The notes under the pieces are model-generated. The model did no database searches, was not told the DNA's origin, and was given only the letters and a program-made list of their open reading frames with translations. A program made the translations under genes and the position numbers. Source: Streptomyces cathayae (GTDB lineage: Bacteria > Actinomycetota > Actinomycetes > Streptomycetales > Streptomycetaceae). Taken from it: DNA of 64,000 nt. Shown piece by piece: positions 1 through 9,100 of the stretch (its first letter is position 1; each line of letters begins with the position of its first letter). The stretch lies in assembly GCF_029760955.1 (NCBI RefSeq), contig NZ_CP121682.1:2914001-2978000 (forward strand). Reading direction: 5' to 3'.

Positions 1-1235
1 CAACGGTCAAGGGTGTTGCCGTAGTTACCCATGTAGCCCTCGTACTCCGACTGAAAGGGCTCCAGGTTCTTGTTCGGCGTGGAGGCACACCGCTCCTCGT
101 AGGAGACGGGCAGACAGATCGCCTCGCCGCCCCCGCCGTCCGGGCGGGTCCACCAGCCGAGGGTGATCTCGTCGTCGATCAGGTCGTTGAGCTCGTAGTC
201 CGCATAGTCGTCGGCGCCGCTCCCGGTGCCGGGGGCCAAGTCCTCCTCGTCCTCCTCATCACAGGAGTCGTCGTAGTAGTCGCGGTCCCACGGGTCACCG
301 CCGCCGGGCGGGTAGGCGTCCCAGGTTTCCTTCACCTCGGCAAGCGCGAGCACCGCCTCGCAGCCGGCCCGCGCTGCAGCGGCACGCAGCAGCGCGGCGC
401 GCTCGGCGTCCGCACCCTTGAGGCGGCTCCAGGACAGTCCGCGCTGGGTGTACTCGTGGTCGAGCAGGTAGACCAGCCGGTTCGGCGGAGGCAGTTCCCG
501 GCCTCCCCAGCGCGGGAGGGCCGGCTCGGCGAAGTGTTCGGTCAGGCAAACCGCGAGGTCGGCGACCGGGCCGACGTCCCCGGACGCGTCCTCGTCCTCG
601 GCTTCGGTGAGCAGATTGAAGGTAAGGGTCACCCGATAGCCCGACTTCACCGGCTTGACCTCGTGCCGGCAGTCGGCGTAGAAGGCGACGAAGGTCAGCC
701 GCTCCTTCGACGCCTGGTAGACCCTGCTCTCACCGCCGTGCTCCACCACCAGTTCGCCGCCGGTGTGCGCCGAAGGCAGCGACACCACCAGCGTGCCCAC
801 CATCGCGTCGTCCTCCTCGGAGTCCTGGTGGGGAAGGAAGAACTGGCCCTTGCCGTACACGAGGAGCGCGTGCGGCTCGGCCCGCAGCCGGGTCTTCGCC
901 GGTAGCCCGAGCTCGTCACGGAAGTACTCCAGGGCGGCGTCCAGCATCGGCACCCACCCTGTCCCGCCCAGCTCGAACCGGTCCGGAGTGATCTCCCAGG
1001 TGTCGCGGACACCGGGGTCGCTCAACGTCTCCTCACCGCGCCCGAACTTCGCCGACCGCGCCACCTCGATCAGCTTCTTCGTACGCGGCGCGCGCAGCGG
1101 AAGCGCCACCGGCCCAACGCCCTCCACGTCCAGCCGGAACGCGTCGGCCGGCGCGTTCATCCGGGCGGCGAACGAGCCGCCCGGGTCCGAGCCACCGAGC
1201 AGTCGCGCCAGCCGCCCCCGTGCCGAGATCGCCAT
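1..1235 (-). CDS. 2OG-Fe(II) oxygenase (prolyl 4-hydroxylase-like), C-terminus outside window
   Basis: About 411 codons are visible and the frame is still open at the window edge, so the C-terminus is missing. The middle holds an iron-binding pattern typical of 2-oxoglutarate dioxygenases: LPHQDSEED with H136 and D138, a distal His near residue 191 (CRHEVKPVKSGYRVTL), and an Arg a few residues later that would bind 2-oxoglutarate. The part after residue 270 is strongly acidic and looks family-specific. ATG at 1235 is preferred because AAGGGGG lies about 7 nt upstream; an in-frame ATG at 1259 is an alternative. Family assignment comes from the metal motif; the substrate (protein or small molecule) cannot be told. 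Confidence 0.75.
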   Translation of the reverse strand, partial: MAISARGRLARLLGGSDPGGSFAARMNAPADAFRLDVEGVGPVALPLRAPRTKKLIEVARSAKFGRGEETLSDPGVRDTWEITPDRFELGGTGWVPMLDAALEYFRDELGLPAKTRLRAEPHALLVYGKGQFFLPHQDSEEDDAMVGTLVVSLPSAHTGGELVVEHGGESRVYQASKERLTFVAFYADCRHEVKPVKSGYRVTLTFNLLTEAEDEDASGDVGPVADLAVCLTEHFAEPALPRWGGRELPPPNRLVYLLDHEYTQRGLSWSRLKGADAERAALLRAAAARAGCEAVLALAEVKETWDAYPPGGGDPWDRDYYDDSCDEEDEEDLAPGTGSGADDYADYELNDLIDDEITLGWWTRPDGGGGEAICLPVSYEERCASTPNKNLEPFQSEYEGYMGNYGNTLDR

Positions 1236-1568
1236 GCCCCGCCCCCTTTTCACGTCCATGCCCCGCTTCGTGCCACCGGGGACACCCCGGCTTCCCTGGC
1301 GATCGTAGTGACGGCGGGCACCGCTCCCGCGCGAACGACCGACCGTCGGCACCGTGCTGGTCCTGTTCGACGGCGCGTCTACGGCTGCTCCCCTTGAAGC
1401 TCGGACCAGGCACATCAGCAATGACTTTCCGTTACCACCGCATGCGAGACAGGGCCGTTAAATCGACACACCCAAACCCGGCGGCCGAGCGGAAAAGGCT
1501 CAGGGGGGTCATCCCCACCCCCTCGAAACCCGCCCCACATCGACGCCATATAGGGGTATGGTGCTGGT
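1236..1568. promoter_or_regulatory. Divergent promoter region, oxygenase / antitoxin
   Basis: This non-coding stretch separates two divergent genes and must hold both promoters. On the plus strand TATAGG at 1549-1554 is a plausible -10 only about 15 nt before the antitoxin ATG, implying a very short leader. No clear -35 or repeat was seen. Assignment is by position and sequence only. Confidence 0.35.
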
Positions 1569-1835
1569 ATGGCTACCAAGAAGGTGACGATCACCCTCGA
1601 TGAATCCTTGGTCGCGGCCCTGGCGGGCGCCGCCGAGGAAGAAGGCATCCCGCTGTCACGGCTCGTCGCCGGAGCAGCTGAGCGAGAGTTGCGGCTGCGA
1701 GCCGGACGGGCCGTGGTCCAGGAGTGGCAGGCGGAGCACGGAGGCTTCACCCCCGAAGAGCTCGCCGCCGCCCGCTCCGAGATGGCCGACGCCGACGCCG
1801 AGTACCTCAGCAGCTCGAGGGCCTCGGCCGCGTGA
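1569..1835 (+). CDS. VapB-like ribbon-helix-helix antitoxin
   Basis: This 88-aa protein begins KKVTITLDESLVAALAGAAE, the beta-strand plus helix of an RHH/MetJ-Arc DNA-binding fold (residues 4-45). An acidic, Ala-rich C-terminal tail follows, as expected for the toxin-wrapping segment of type II antitoxins. Its TGA overlaps the GTG start of the next gene by 4 nt (GTGA), so the two are translationally coupled. In this family the antitoxin binds its own promoter and neutralises the downstream PIN nuclease; that function is inferred from fold and arrangement. Confidence 0.75.
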   Translation: MATKKVTITLDESLVAALAGAAEEEGIPLSRLVAGAAERELRLRAGRAVVQEWQAEHGGFTPEELAAARSEMADADAEYLSSSRASAA

Positions 1836-2224
1836 ACATCCCCTACCTGTACGACGCCGGTGCGCTCATCGCCATCGACAACGGCGACCGGCACATGTGG
1901 GCCCGCCACCATCTGGCTCTGGAGGACGGCCGGGACATCCACGTCCCCTCTGTCGTCGTGAGCCAAGCGTGGCGGGACGCCCGGCGCCAGGTCCGGCTCG
2001 GCAAGTTCCTCGCCGGATGCGATGTCGCGCCCGTGGGCCTGGAGACCGCCAAGGCTGCGGGCATCCTGTGCGGCAAGGCAGGCACTGCCGATGTCGTCGA
2101 CGCCACCGTCGTCGTCATGGCCGCCACCCTCGGCGCCATCATCTGGACCTCCGACCCGAACGACATCCACACCCTCATCGACGTCCAGGACATCAAGCCC
2201 GCCCCTGTCATCCGCACCGTCTGA
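1832..2224 (+). CDS. VapC-like PIN-domain toxin
   Basis: This 130-aa protein starts at a GTG overlapping the antitoxin stop. It has a PIN-domain layout: an N-terminal aspartate in YLYDAGALIAID, a central PSVVVSQAWRDAR segment, acidic positions in GTADVVDATVVVMA, and a terminal IWTSDPNDI. PIN toxins are Mg-dependent RNases. The central helix carries Gln where canonical VapC proteins have Glu, so the active site may be of a variant actinobacterial type. With the upstream RHH protein it forms a complete toxin-antitoxin module. Its RNA target is unknown. Confidence 0.72.
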   Translation: MNIPYLYDAGALIAIDNGDRHMWARHHLALEDGRDIHVPSVVVSQAWRDARRQVRLGKFLAGCDVAPVGLETAKAAGILCGKAGTADVVDATVVVMAATLGAIIWTSDPNDIHTLIDVQDIKPAPVIRTV

Positions 2225-2318
2225 CCTCCCGTGATCCCAGGCCGACACCCGGCTGGAGGGTCAGCACCAAGTCAGCACACGACCCGGAAACGGCCCAAAT
2301 CCGCAAGAGAAAACAGGA

Positions 2319-2346
2319 AGGGGCCAGACCCGAAGACCTGGCCCCT
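2319..2346. terminator. Hairpin in the left island boundary
   Basis: AGGGGCCAG at 2319-2327 pairs with CTGGCCCCT at 2338-2346 (9 bp). The same kind of hairpin, in the same order relative to a ychF tail copy, occurs at 11306-11334. It is a plausible terminator for vapC or a relic of the original ychF terminator. Confidence 0.5.
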
Positions 2347-2383
2347 GACCTGGGGTTTCCTACCCCGACCAGCCGCTTTCGGC

Positions 2384-2418
2384 GATCAAGGAATCAGGCG
2401 CTACACGTTGAAGCAGAA
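2384..2418. repeat. Copy of the ychF 3' end (att-like repeat, left copy)
   Basis: These 35 bases match 31 of 35 with 11371-11405, which spans the last codons and stop of ychF. Read on the minus strand it gives the YchF tail F-x-FNV followed by TAG and 16 matching downstream bases with three mismatches. The homology stops abruptly on the ychF-coding side. Together with the hairpin just to its left it looks like one attachment-site remnant of an element that entered at the ychF 3' end. Confidence 0.6.
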
Positions 2419-2605
2419 TGCCTGCCAACCGATCCTGACCTGCGGCGGAGCCCCATCTAGGCCTCTGACCTGGGATTTCCGCGTTGGCATGCGTTGACTC
2501 CCGACGGCTGTTTACGAGTGTCCTGCGGACTGGCTGCGGACTGGCCGGGGCGCCGAGCAGAGAAATCCATGGCGCACCGGCCGGACCTGCAACGAGACTG
2601 CGCAC

Positions 2606-3056
2606 GTGAGCGACCGCTCCCCCTGTCCCTGCTGCGGGCACCGCGTGCTCGACGCCGTGCCCGGCTCCTCCGGGATCTGCCCCGTCTGCTTCCGGGAGGA
2701 CGACGGGGTCCAGTTCCGCCGGCCGACCATGCCCGGCGGAGCGGACCAGGTCTCCTTGATCGAGGCCCAGCACGACTACCGGGACCTCGGCGCCTGCGAC
2801 CAACCCGGCCGGCGGTACGCCCGCCCTCCGGCCGCGGACGAGCCGCTCGCAGTTCTGGCGGGTGGACGCCAGTCGCACGTACCGCATCTCCGGCACCGGC
2901 CCGAACTGGGAACTCGACTGGACCGCGCCCTGGCAGCACCTGGTCGAAGAGGCCCGCACCTGGTGCCTGCTGGAATCCTCCGAAGCCCCTGCCGGAGACA
3001 GCATCTTCGTCACCCCCACCTGGATCGACCGCACCGACCTGCACCCGGAAAGGTGA
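2606..3056 (+). pseudogene. CPCC zinc-protein N-terminus joined out of frame to another coding segment
   Basis: From GTG 2606 the frame encodes a clear CPCC-type cysteine-rich domain (C7, C9, C10, C25, C28; CPCCG and ICPVCFREDDGVQFR), coding to about residue 83. Beyond roughly position 2850 codon usage degenerates in this frame while another frame becomes strongly coding (SRSQFWRVDASRTYRISG at about 2844-2897) until TGA at 3054-3056. So either a frameshift or a deletion junction near 2845-2860 joined two genes. The second half is not recognisably part of the CPCC family, which favours a deletion fusion. The next gene starts only 6 nt later, suggesting the downstream half was once the first member of an operon with it. 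Confidence 0.5.
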
Positions 3057-3062
3057 GGACCC

Positions 3063-3683
3063 ATGCCGTTCCAGCACCCTGAGGAGATCGGCTTCGGCCA
3101 TGTGATCAAGCGCTACGTGACGAGGAAAGACTCGCCTCATCCGCGCTACCTCGAACTGAACAGCTACCGGTTCCTACGCCCCGGATGGCCACACTCCAAG
3201 CGCTTCACGCGCCGTCTGCTCGACGACGCGGCCACGATCACCGACGCCGAACTGTCGGCCCTTCTCGGCTTCGAGTGGCGTGCGCGACTGACTGCGGCCT
3301 GGCTGATCGGCGTCGACCGCCGCGAAGCGTTCCGCGATCCGCTCGGCGATCTGCTCCTGGCCAGCGAGGTCTGCTACTCCGGCCGCGGATACTGCTTCGC
3401 CCTCGCCCGCCTCGGCACGCACGCGGACGCCGAGATCCTCACCGCCTACCTTGACCGCTACCTGCCCCGGACCGACCTCCGCTACGACCAGCCCGCAGCC
3501 CTCGGCGCCCTCCTCCGTCTCGACGCCCACCTCGGCACCCACCACGCCGACCGCTTCACCCAGCCCGACGGCCTCTGGGGCCAGTGGGTCAATGCCCTCG
3601 TCCACCTCCGCGACCAGTCCGGTTACACCCCCGACGAACAGCGGCGCTGGGCCGATCTCCAGTGCGAGTTCGCCAACGAGTAG
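3063..3683 (+). CDS. DUF6000 family protein
   Basis: This 206-aa, largely helical protein resembles the Streptomyces DUF6000 family: an N-terminal HPEEIGFGHVIKRYVT segment, a central WRARLTAAWLIGVDRREAFRD helix pair, then LLLASEVCYSGRGYCFALAR and ILTAYLDRYLPRTDLRYDQ, which read like HEAT-type helical repeats. ATG 3063 follows the preceding frame by 6 nt with GGTGAGGA as ribosome-binding site. Function is unknown. Members occur as scattered single genes in Streptomyces accessory regions; the family recall is from memory. Confidence 0.7.
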   Translation: MPFQHPEEIGFGHVIKRYVTRKDSPHPRYLELNSYRFLRPGWPHSKRFTRRLLDDAATITDAELSALLGFEWRARLTAAWLIGVDRREAFRDPLGDLLLASEVCYSGRGYCFALARLGTHADAEILTAYLDRYLPRTDLRYDQPAALGALLRLDAHLGTHHADRFTQPDGLWGQWVNALVHLRDQSGYTPDEQRRWADLQCEFANE

Positions 3684-3844
3684 TCACGTCTTCGATACCG
3701 AGGAGCGCTGCGGGACGCGCCGAGGATTGTTGCTTTGCCGGTGCCTGTCGTCCGCCTCGGCTGTCTTCCTCTTCACAGGTTCGCCGGAGTGGACCTTGCC
3801 TCATGCCCAGGGCACGCGTTCGGTCTCGCCGACCCACCCACCTT

Positions 3845-4417
3845 TCAGGGGTTTGGGCCAAGGAACAGAGCGGCCAGACGGGGAAGTCGACGGCTCATCT
3901 CCTTGTCGTCGTCGAAGTCGAAGTCCTCACCCATGTCAACCGCGTTGTCGCTCTCTGCATCAGCCCCGCGGAAACTGTGCCAGGCTTCGTAGAAGGCATC
4001 CGCATCACCCGTGATCCGCTCGAACGCCCCGCTGGCCGCATAGTTCACGCCCTCGTAGAACAGCACCTCGGAACGGTCCCGGACGTTCGCGGCCTGAACC
4101 ACACCAGGGTGCGCCGCGAGGCTGTCGGGGTCAGTGGCCACGCGCTGGTACCACTGACAGCCCAAGGCGATCACACCAGCGCGGAAGTCCATGAAACTGT
4201 CGTCGGAGCACCCGCCTCCGATGAGGTAGGCAGCCGCCCACACATCCCAGCGATACAGGGCGTCGTGCAGCTCGTCGAAGCGTTCCGCATACTCCAAGAT
4301 CTCCTGCCATGGTCTGTCCGCGAGCTGCTTGACGAGGACCTCGTCAAATGGCTCGCCCGTTTCGGCCGCCCCGGCTCGCGCGACTTCGATGACGTTCCAG
4401 AACGTGTCGATGTCCAT
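3845..4417 (-). CDS. DUF4240 domain protein
   Basis: This 190-aa protein has the DUF4240 signature: N-terminal MDIDTFWNVIEVARA, then YRWDVWAAAYLIGGGCSDDSF and DFRAGVIALG at residues 65-105, followed by an acidic C-terminus (DMGEDFDFDDDKE). ATG 4417 is chosen because the family begins with this MDxxxFW segment; an upstream in-frame extension of 27 residues has no family match. Function is unknown. It converges on the DUF6000 gene with about 160 nt between the stops, a stretch with lower GC and nothing else recognisable. Confidence 0.7.
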   Translation of the reverse strand: MDIDTFWNVIEVARAGAAETGEPFDEVLVKQLADRPWQEILEYAERFDELHDALYRWDVWAAAYLIGGGCSDDSFMDFRAGVIALGCQWYQRVATDPDSLAAHPGVVQAANVRDRSEVLFYEGVNYAASGAFERITGDADAFYEAWHSFRGADAESDNAVDMGEDFDFDDDKEMSRRLPRLAALFLGPNP

Positions 4418-4542
4418 GACCGCGCACTGTGCCACGACCCGATGACAATCGGTCCTGGCCACCCTGCCGACACCTGGCGGTTTCTGTCGGGTACACACGC
4501 GTCAGCAGTGGCGCCTCGAAGGCGGTGCGGCACGGGCGCTCG

Positions 4543-5814
4543 TCACGGTGGCTGCACGCGGCGTGCCAGCCTGCGGCCCCGGGTCTGGCACGGCGCTTCG
4601 ATGTAACGGTAGGCCAGCAGGCACAGAGGCAGCAGCACGATGAAGAACGCCACTTCGAGCGCGGGGCTGTCCTGCCGCCGTCGACCGATCGTGCTGTCGA
4701 TCACCGCCAGCAGTACCGGATGCACCAGATAAACCGAGTAGCTGATCGTTCCCAACCCGGTCAGCATCCGCGGTATGCGTCGGCGGCGCGACGCCAGTCC
4801 GGCTCCGAAGGTGAACACGGCCAGCAGGAACGCGATGATCCAGCCGCGCCGTGTGAAGTGGTCACCGTCGCCGTACCGGTACGCACTCCCCACGGCACAG
4901 GCGACCACGACGACGGCAGCGCCGGCCGCACAGCGCCGGCTGCTCTGACCGTTCTCAGCGCGGTAGGCGGCGGTGCCGAGGAACATCACGGCGAGGATCA
5001 CCAGGCCCTCCCACAGCGGGACCGTGCTGTTGAACGAGACCAGGACGAGCGCCGTCACGCCGCCCAGCGCACCCCCGAACCCCCGGAGCACGGGCGACCC
5101 GGCGCTCGCACAGCACAGGGCGGCCCCCATGGCGATCGAGGCAAACGTGATCAGCGGGCCGGTGCCGACCAGACCGGACAGGGCAGAGGACGGCAGCACC
5201 ACCCCTGCCGTCACGCTCACAGCGGCGAGTACGGCCAGAACGACGGCGACCGCCGCGGACTGCTGGTGGAGGCGGGCCGTGAAAAGAGCGACGACCAGCA
5301 GGTAGAAGGCCATCTCGTACGAGAGCGTCCACAGGACGAGCAGGAGGCTGGGTGTCCCCAGTAACTCCTGGAGCATGGTGGCGTGGGCGACAACCACGGT
5401 GGCAGCGCTCTGCTGACCGAAGTCACGTACCTCCGCGATGCCCAAGAGGTTCAGGGCGAGGAGCACCGTGACGACGGCCGCCCACAGTGGGTACACACGG
5501 AAGATCCGTCCGATCCAGAACGTCCGGACGCAGCCCCGGCGCTCCAGCGACGCGGGGATGATGTAGCCGCTCACCAGGAAGAACACCATGATGCCGTAGC
5601 GGCTGGTGTTGAACTGCGGCATCAACTCCCGTCGGAAGTCCGCCATGAAGGTGTACGACGAATGGTCGAACACCACGACGAGTGCGGCGATGCCGCGCAA
5701 CGCGTCCAGCCAGCCCAACCGCGACGGACCGGCCGTCGATATCACCTTCAGCAATCGCTCTGCAGCGGAAGGCGAGGGTACTGGTGCGGCAGGAACGAGA
5801 GGTGGGGATTCCAT
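4543..5814 (-). CDS. Acyltransferase 3 family membrane protein
   Basis: This 423-aa integral membrane protein begins after a short Pro/Ala-rich leader with LGWLDALRGIAALVVVFDHS, the diagnostic start of acyltransferase 3 / OafA-type O-acyltransferases, including the catalytic-helix His. FFLVSGYIIPAS and RIFRVYPLW follow. About ten hydrophobic segments fill the rest. Such enzymes transfer acetyl or longer acyl groups to sugars, lipids or antibiotics on the membrane. ATG 5814 has GAGGAC upstream and is preferred over a longer Arg/Pro-rich extension. Its substrate is unknown; it stands alone next to the nSTAND gene, from which it diverges. Confidence 0.85.
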   Translation of the reverse strand: MESPPLVPAAPVPSPSAAERLLKVISTAGPSRLGWLDALRGIAALVVVFDHSSYTFMADFRRELMPQFNTSRYGIMVFFLVSGYIIPASLERRGCVRTFWIGRIFRVYPLWAAVVTVLLALNLLGIAEVRDFGQQSAATVVVAHATMLQELLGTPSLLLVLWTLSYEMAFYLLVVALFTARLHQQSAAVAVVLAVLAAVSVTAGVVLPSSALSGLVGTGPLITFASIAMGAALCCASAGSPVLRGFGGALGGVTALVLVSFNSTVPLWEGLVILAVMFLGTAAYRAENGQSSRRCAAGAAVVVVACAVGSAYRYGDGDHFTRRGWIIAFLLAVFTFGAGLASRRRRIPRMLTGLGTISYSVYLVHPVLLAVIDSTIGRRRQDSPALEVAFFIVLLPLCLLAYRYIEAPCQTRGRRLARRVQPP

Positions 5815-6024
5815 GCGTGGGCAGAGTCCTCTTCGGTGAGGTGTCGGTCGGGCTTGTCGTGAGGCGGGTGTCGGCGGGGTCCGCAATGGGCGGAAGGAGA
5901 GCGCCCAGCCTTCGACCCTGCCGACGCGCTCGCAGGCCGCCCTGCCGCTCGCCGACGACCGGCAGGGCGTTCCCCGCAGAGCGGTCCCCCGCGCCGCTCA
6001 CCTCACCGAGTTCAGCGGCCGGGG

Positions 6025-6061
6025 CATTGTTCGGCAGTACCGTTCCGGCGGCCGAACAATG
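6025..6061. promoter_or_regulatory. Perfect 11-bp inverted repeat between divergent genes
   Basis: CATTGTTCGGC (6025-6035) and GCCGAACAATG (6051-6061) are exact complements separated by 15 nt. The site lies in the 333-nt gap between the acyltransferase and nSTAND genes, 87 nt before the GTG of the latter. The arm length and A/T content differ from surrounding sequence. It could be a dimeric-repressor operator or an RNA hairpin in a leader; the nSTAND protein itself carries an N-terminal HTH. Confidence 0.4.
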
Positions 6062-6147
6062 AGACGGGGGCCCGAGCCTTTCGTGTCATAGAGGGTGCAT
6101 GGATTGGCTGCCCGCTCCGATGCGGGGCGGCTGGAGGGGGTGAAGGT

Positions 6148-9100
6148 GTGACGGGGCGTCGTGAGGTGCCGGTGGATCCGGCGGCGGGTCCGGTGCAGCG
6201 GTTCGCGTTCGAGTTGCGCAAGCTGCGGGCGGAGGCGGACGGGATCACCTACCGGGCACTGGCCCGGCGGGCGGGATACTCGGTGACCACGCTGTCGCAG
6301 GCGGCGGCGGGCGAGCGGTTGCCGACGCTGCCGGTGGCCCTGGCCTATGCGGGGGCGTGCGGTGGAGACCTGACGGAATGGGAGGCCCGGTGGAAGGAGG
6401 CGGTGGAGGAGGCCGCCGGTGACGGCTCTCGGAACGACGACGGACCACGTGTGCCCTACCGGGGTCTGGCACGGTTCGAGCCCGGGGACAGCGGCCTGTT
6501 CTTCGGCCGGGAACAGCTCACCGCCGACCTGGTCGACCTGCTGCGCCGCCGGCGGTTCGCCGCGGTCTTCGGCCCCTCCGGCAGCGGCAAGTCCTCCCTG
6601 CTGCGGGCCGGCCTGTTACCCGTCCTGCGCCGCACTCAGGAGCCGGGCCTGCGCCCGGCCGCGATCCGGATCCTCACCCCGGGCGAACACCCCGCCCGCA
6701 GCCACGCCCCCCTCCTGACACCCACGATTCCCCGCGACGGCAGCGCCGCAGCGGACACGTTCGTGATCGTCGACCAGTTCGAGGAGGTCTTCACCCTCTG
6801 CCACGATGCCGCCGAGCGTGCCCGCTTCATCGACCTGCTGCTGACGGCCCGGCAACCCGAGAGCCGCCTGCGGGTGCTGCTGGCGGTGCGCGGCGACTTC
6901 TACGGCCGCTGCGCCGAGCACCGCGACCTGGCCGACGCACTGCGCGATGCCAATCTCCTGGCCGGAGCGATGAGCCGGGCGGAGCTGCGCGACGCCGTCG
7001 TCAAGCCGGCCACGGCCGCCGGACTGACCGTGGAACGCGCCCTCACCACCCGGCTGGTCGAGGAGGTCGCCGACGCTCCGGGCGGGCTGCCGCTGCTGTC
7101 CCACGCGTTGCTGGAGACCTGGCGCCGCCGCCGCGGCAAGACACTGACCATGGCGGGGTACGAGGCGGCCGGATGCCTGGACGGCGCGATCGCCAAGACC
7201 GCCGAGGGGGTCTACGGCCGGTTCACCGAAGTGCAGGCGGCTGCCACTCGCCGGGTGTTGCTGCGCCTGGTCGCCCCCGGTGACGGCGCCCCCGACACCC
7301 GCCGTCCCGTCGAGCGCGCGGAACTGCCCGGCACCGGCCGGGACGACACCGCCCAGGCGACCGCCCAGGTGCTGGAGGCACTCGCCGGGGCGCGGCTGCT
7401 CACCCTGGACGGTGACACGGTCGAGATGGCCCACGAGGCCCTGATCACGGCCTGGCCCCGGCTACGCGGGTGGATCGAGGAGGACCGCGAACGCCTGCGT
7501 GCGCACCGGAACCTGACCGAAGCGGCCCATGCCTGGCAGGAACTGAGGCGCGAAAAGGGTGCTTTGCTCCGGGGAAGCCGACTCGCCACCGCTCAGGAGC
7601 ACTTCGGCCGCGCACCGCGCGAGGACCTGACCGACGTGGAGCACGCCTTCCTCGACGCCAGCCACGGCCACGAGCGGAAGGACCGTCGCCGGTCCCGGCT
7701 GGTGCTCACCGCGGTCACCGCCGCCCTGTGCCTCGCCCTCGTCGCCGCCGGCCTCGCCGTGGGGCAGCGGCAGAGCGCGGTCACCGCCCAGCACCTGGCC
7801 CAGTCCCGGCAGCTGGCCGCCCAGTCCGGCACGCTGCTGGACTCCGAACCCGACCTCGCCTCACTGCTCGCCGTCCACGCCTACCGCACCAGCCCGACCC
7901 GTGAAGCCACCGCCGCCCTGTATGCCGCCGCGGCGCTACCGCTGCGCAAGCGCCTGACCAGCGGCACCGAACCCGTGCATTCCCTCGCCCTCAGCCCGGA
8001 CGGACACACCCTCGCCGCCCACGGCAAAGACGGCAAAGTGCGGATCTGGGACCTTCCCGGAGGCCGGCTCCGCCACACGTTCACCGGCCTCGACCACAGC
8101 GAAGTCGCGGCGTTCAGCCCCGACGGACGTACCCTCGCTGTCGCCGGCGTCGGTGGCGACGACGCGATGATAGGCCTGTGGGATCCGGTCACCGGCAGGA
8201 AACTCGGGACCTTCACCGTCCCCGACGGTTCGGTACGCGGGATGGCCTTCAGCCCTGACGGGCGTAGCGTGGCCGCCTCCTCCTCGGCGGCCGTACGGGT
8301 GTGGGACGTGGCCACCGGCCGCACGCGGCACAGTTTCACCGGCCGCCTCCACCCGCAGGCGGTCGCCTTCGGCCCTGACGGACGTACCGTTGCCGCGGCA
8401 GGTCTCAACAGACAGGTGCGGGTGTGGGACATGGCCACCGGCCGCACCCGGACCGTCCACGACAGCCAGGGTGAGGGCGACGCGGTGGTTTTCAGTCCTG
8501 ACGGCCGAACATACGTGGTTGGCCGCACCGATGGTGTGGTGCAACTGCGGGAGGTGGCCACCGGCATCGTCCGGCACACCCTCAGGGACGGTCCCGTCAG
8601 GGAAGGACTCATCAGCTTGAACGAGGTGGCCTTCGCCCCGGACGGACGGACCCTCGCCATTCCGGGCCCTGGAGACACCGTACGACTGTGGGACACCGCC
8701 TCCGGCACGGCGCGGGCCACCGTGACCGCCGGTCACCACGGGCGGGGGATCATGACAGTGGCCCTCAGCGCGGACGGCCGCACCCTGGTCACCAGCAGCA
8801 ACTCGGACCCCACCGTCCGCGTCCACCACCTGTCCGCCGATCACCCGCGGACCACTCTGCCCGGCCGTGCCGGCACGTACATCGCCGACATGGCATTCAG
8901 TCCGGACGGACGCACGGTGGCCGCGGTTCGCCAAGGGCCGCCCGGCCATGGGTCGGTACAGCTCTGGGATGCCAGGACCGGCGAGCGCGAAGCCACACTG
9001 GCGCTCGACACCGGCCCGGCGCCCCGGGGAGAGCAGCTGCCCTTCACGGTTTCCCGCCTCGGGGCTGTGGGGTTCAACCCGACCGGGCGCGCCCTGGCTG

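Noticed and set aside
3684..3844. Possible small gene between the DUF6000 and DUF4240 genes
   Set aside because: Frames here lack coding-type third-base bias and no start with a ribosome-binding site was seen.
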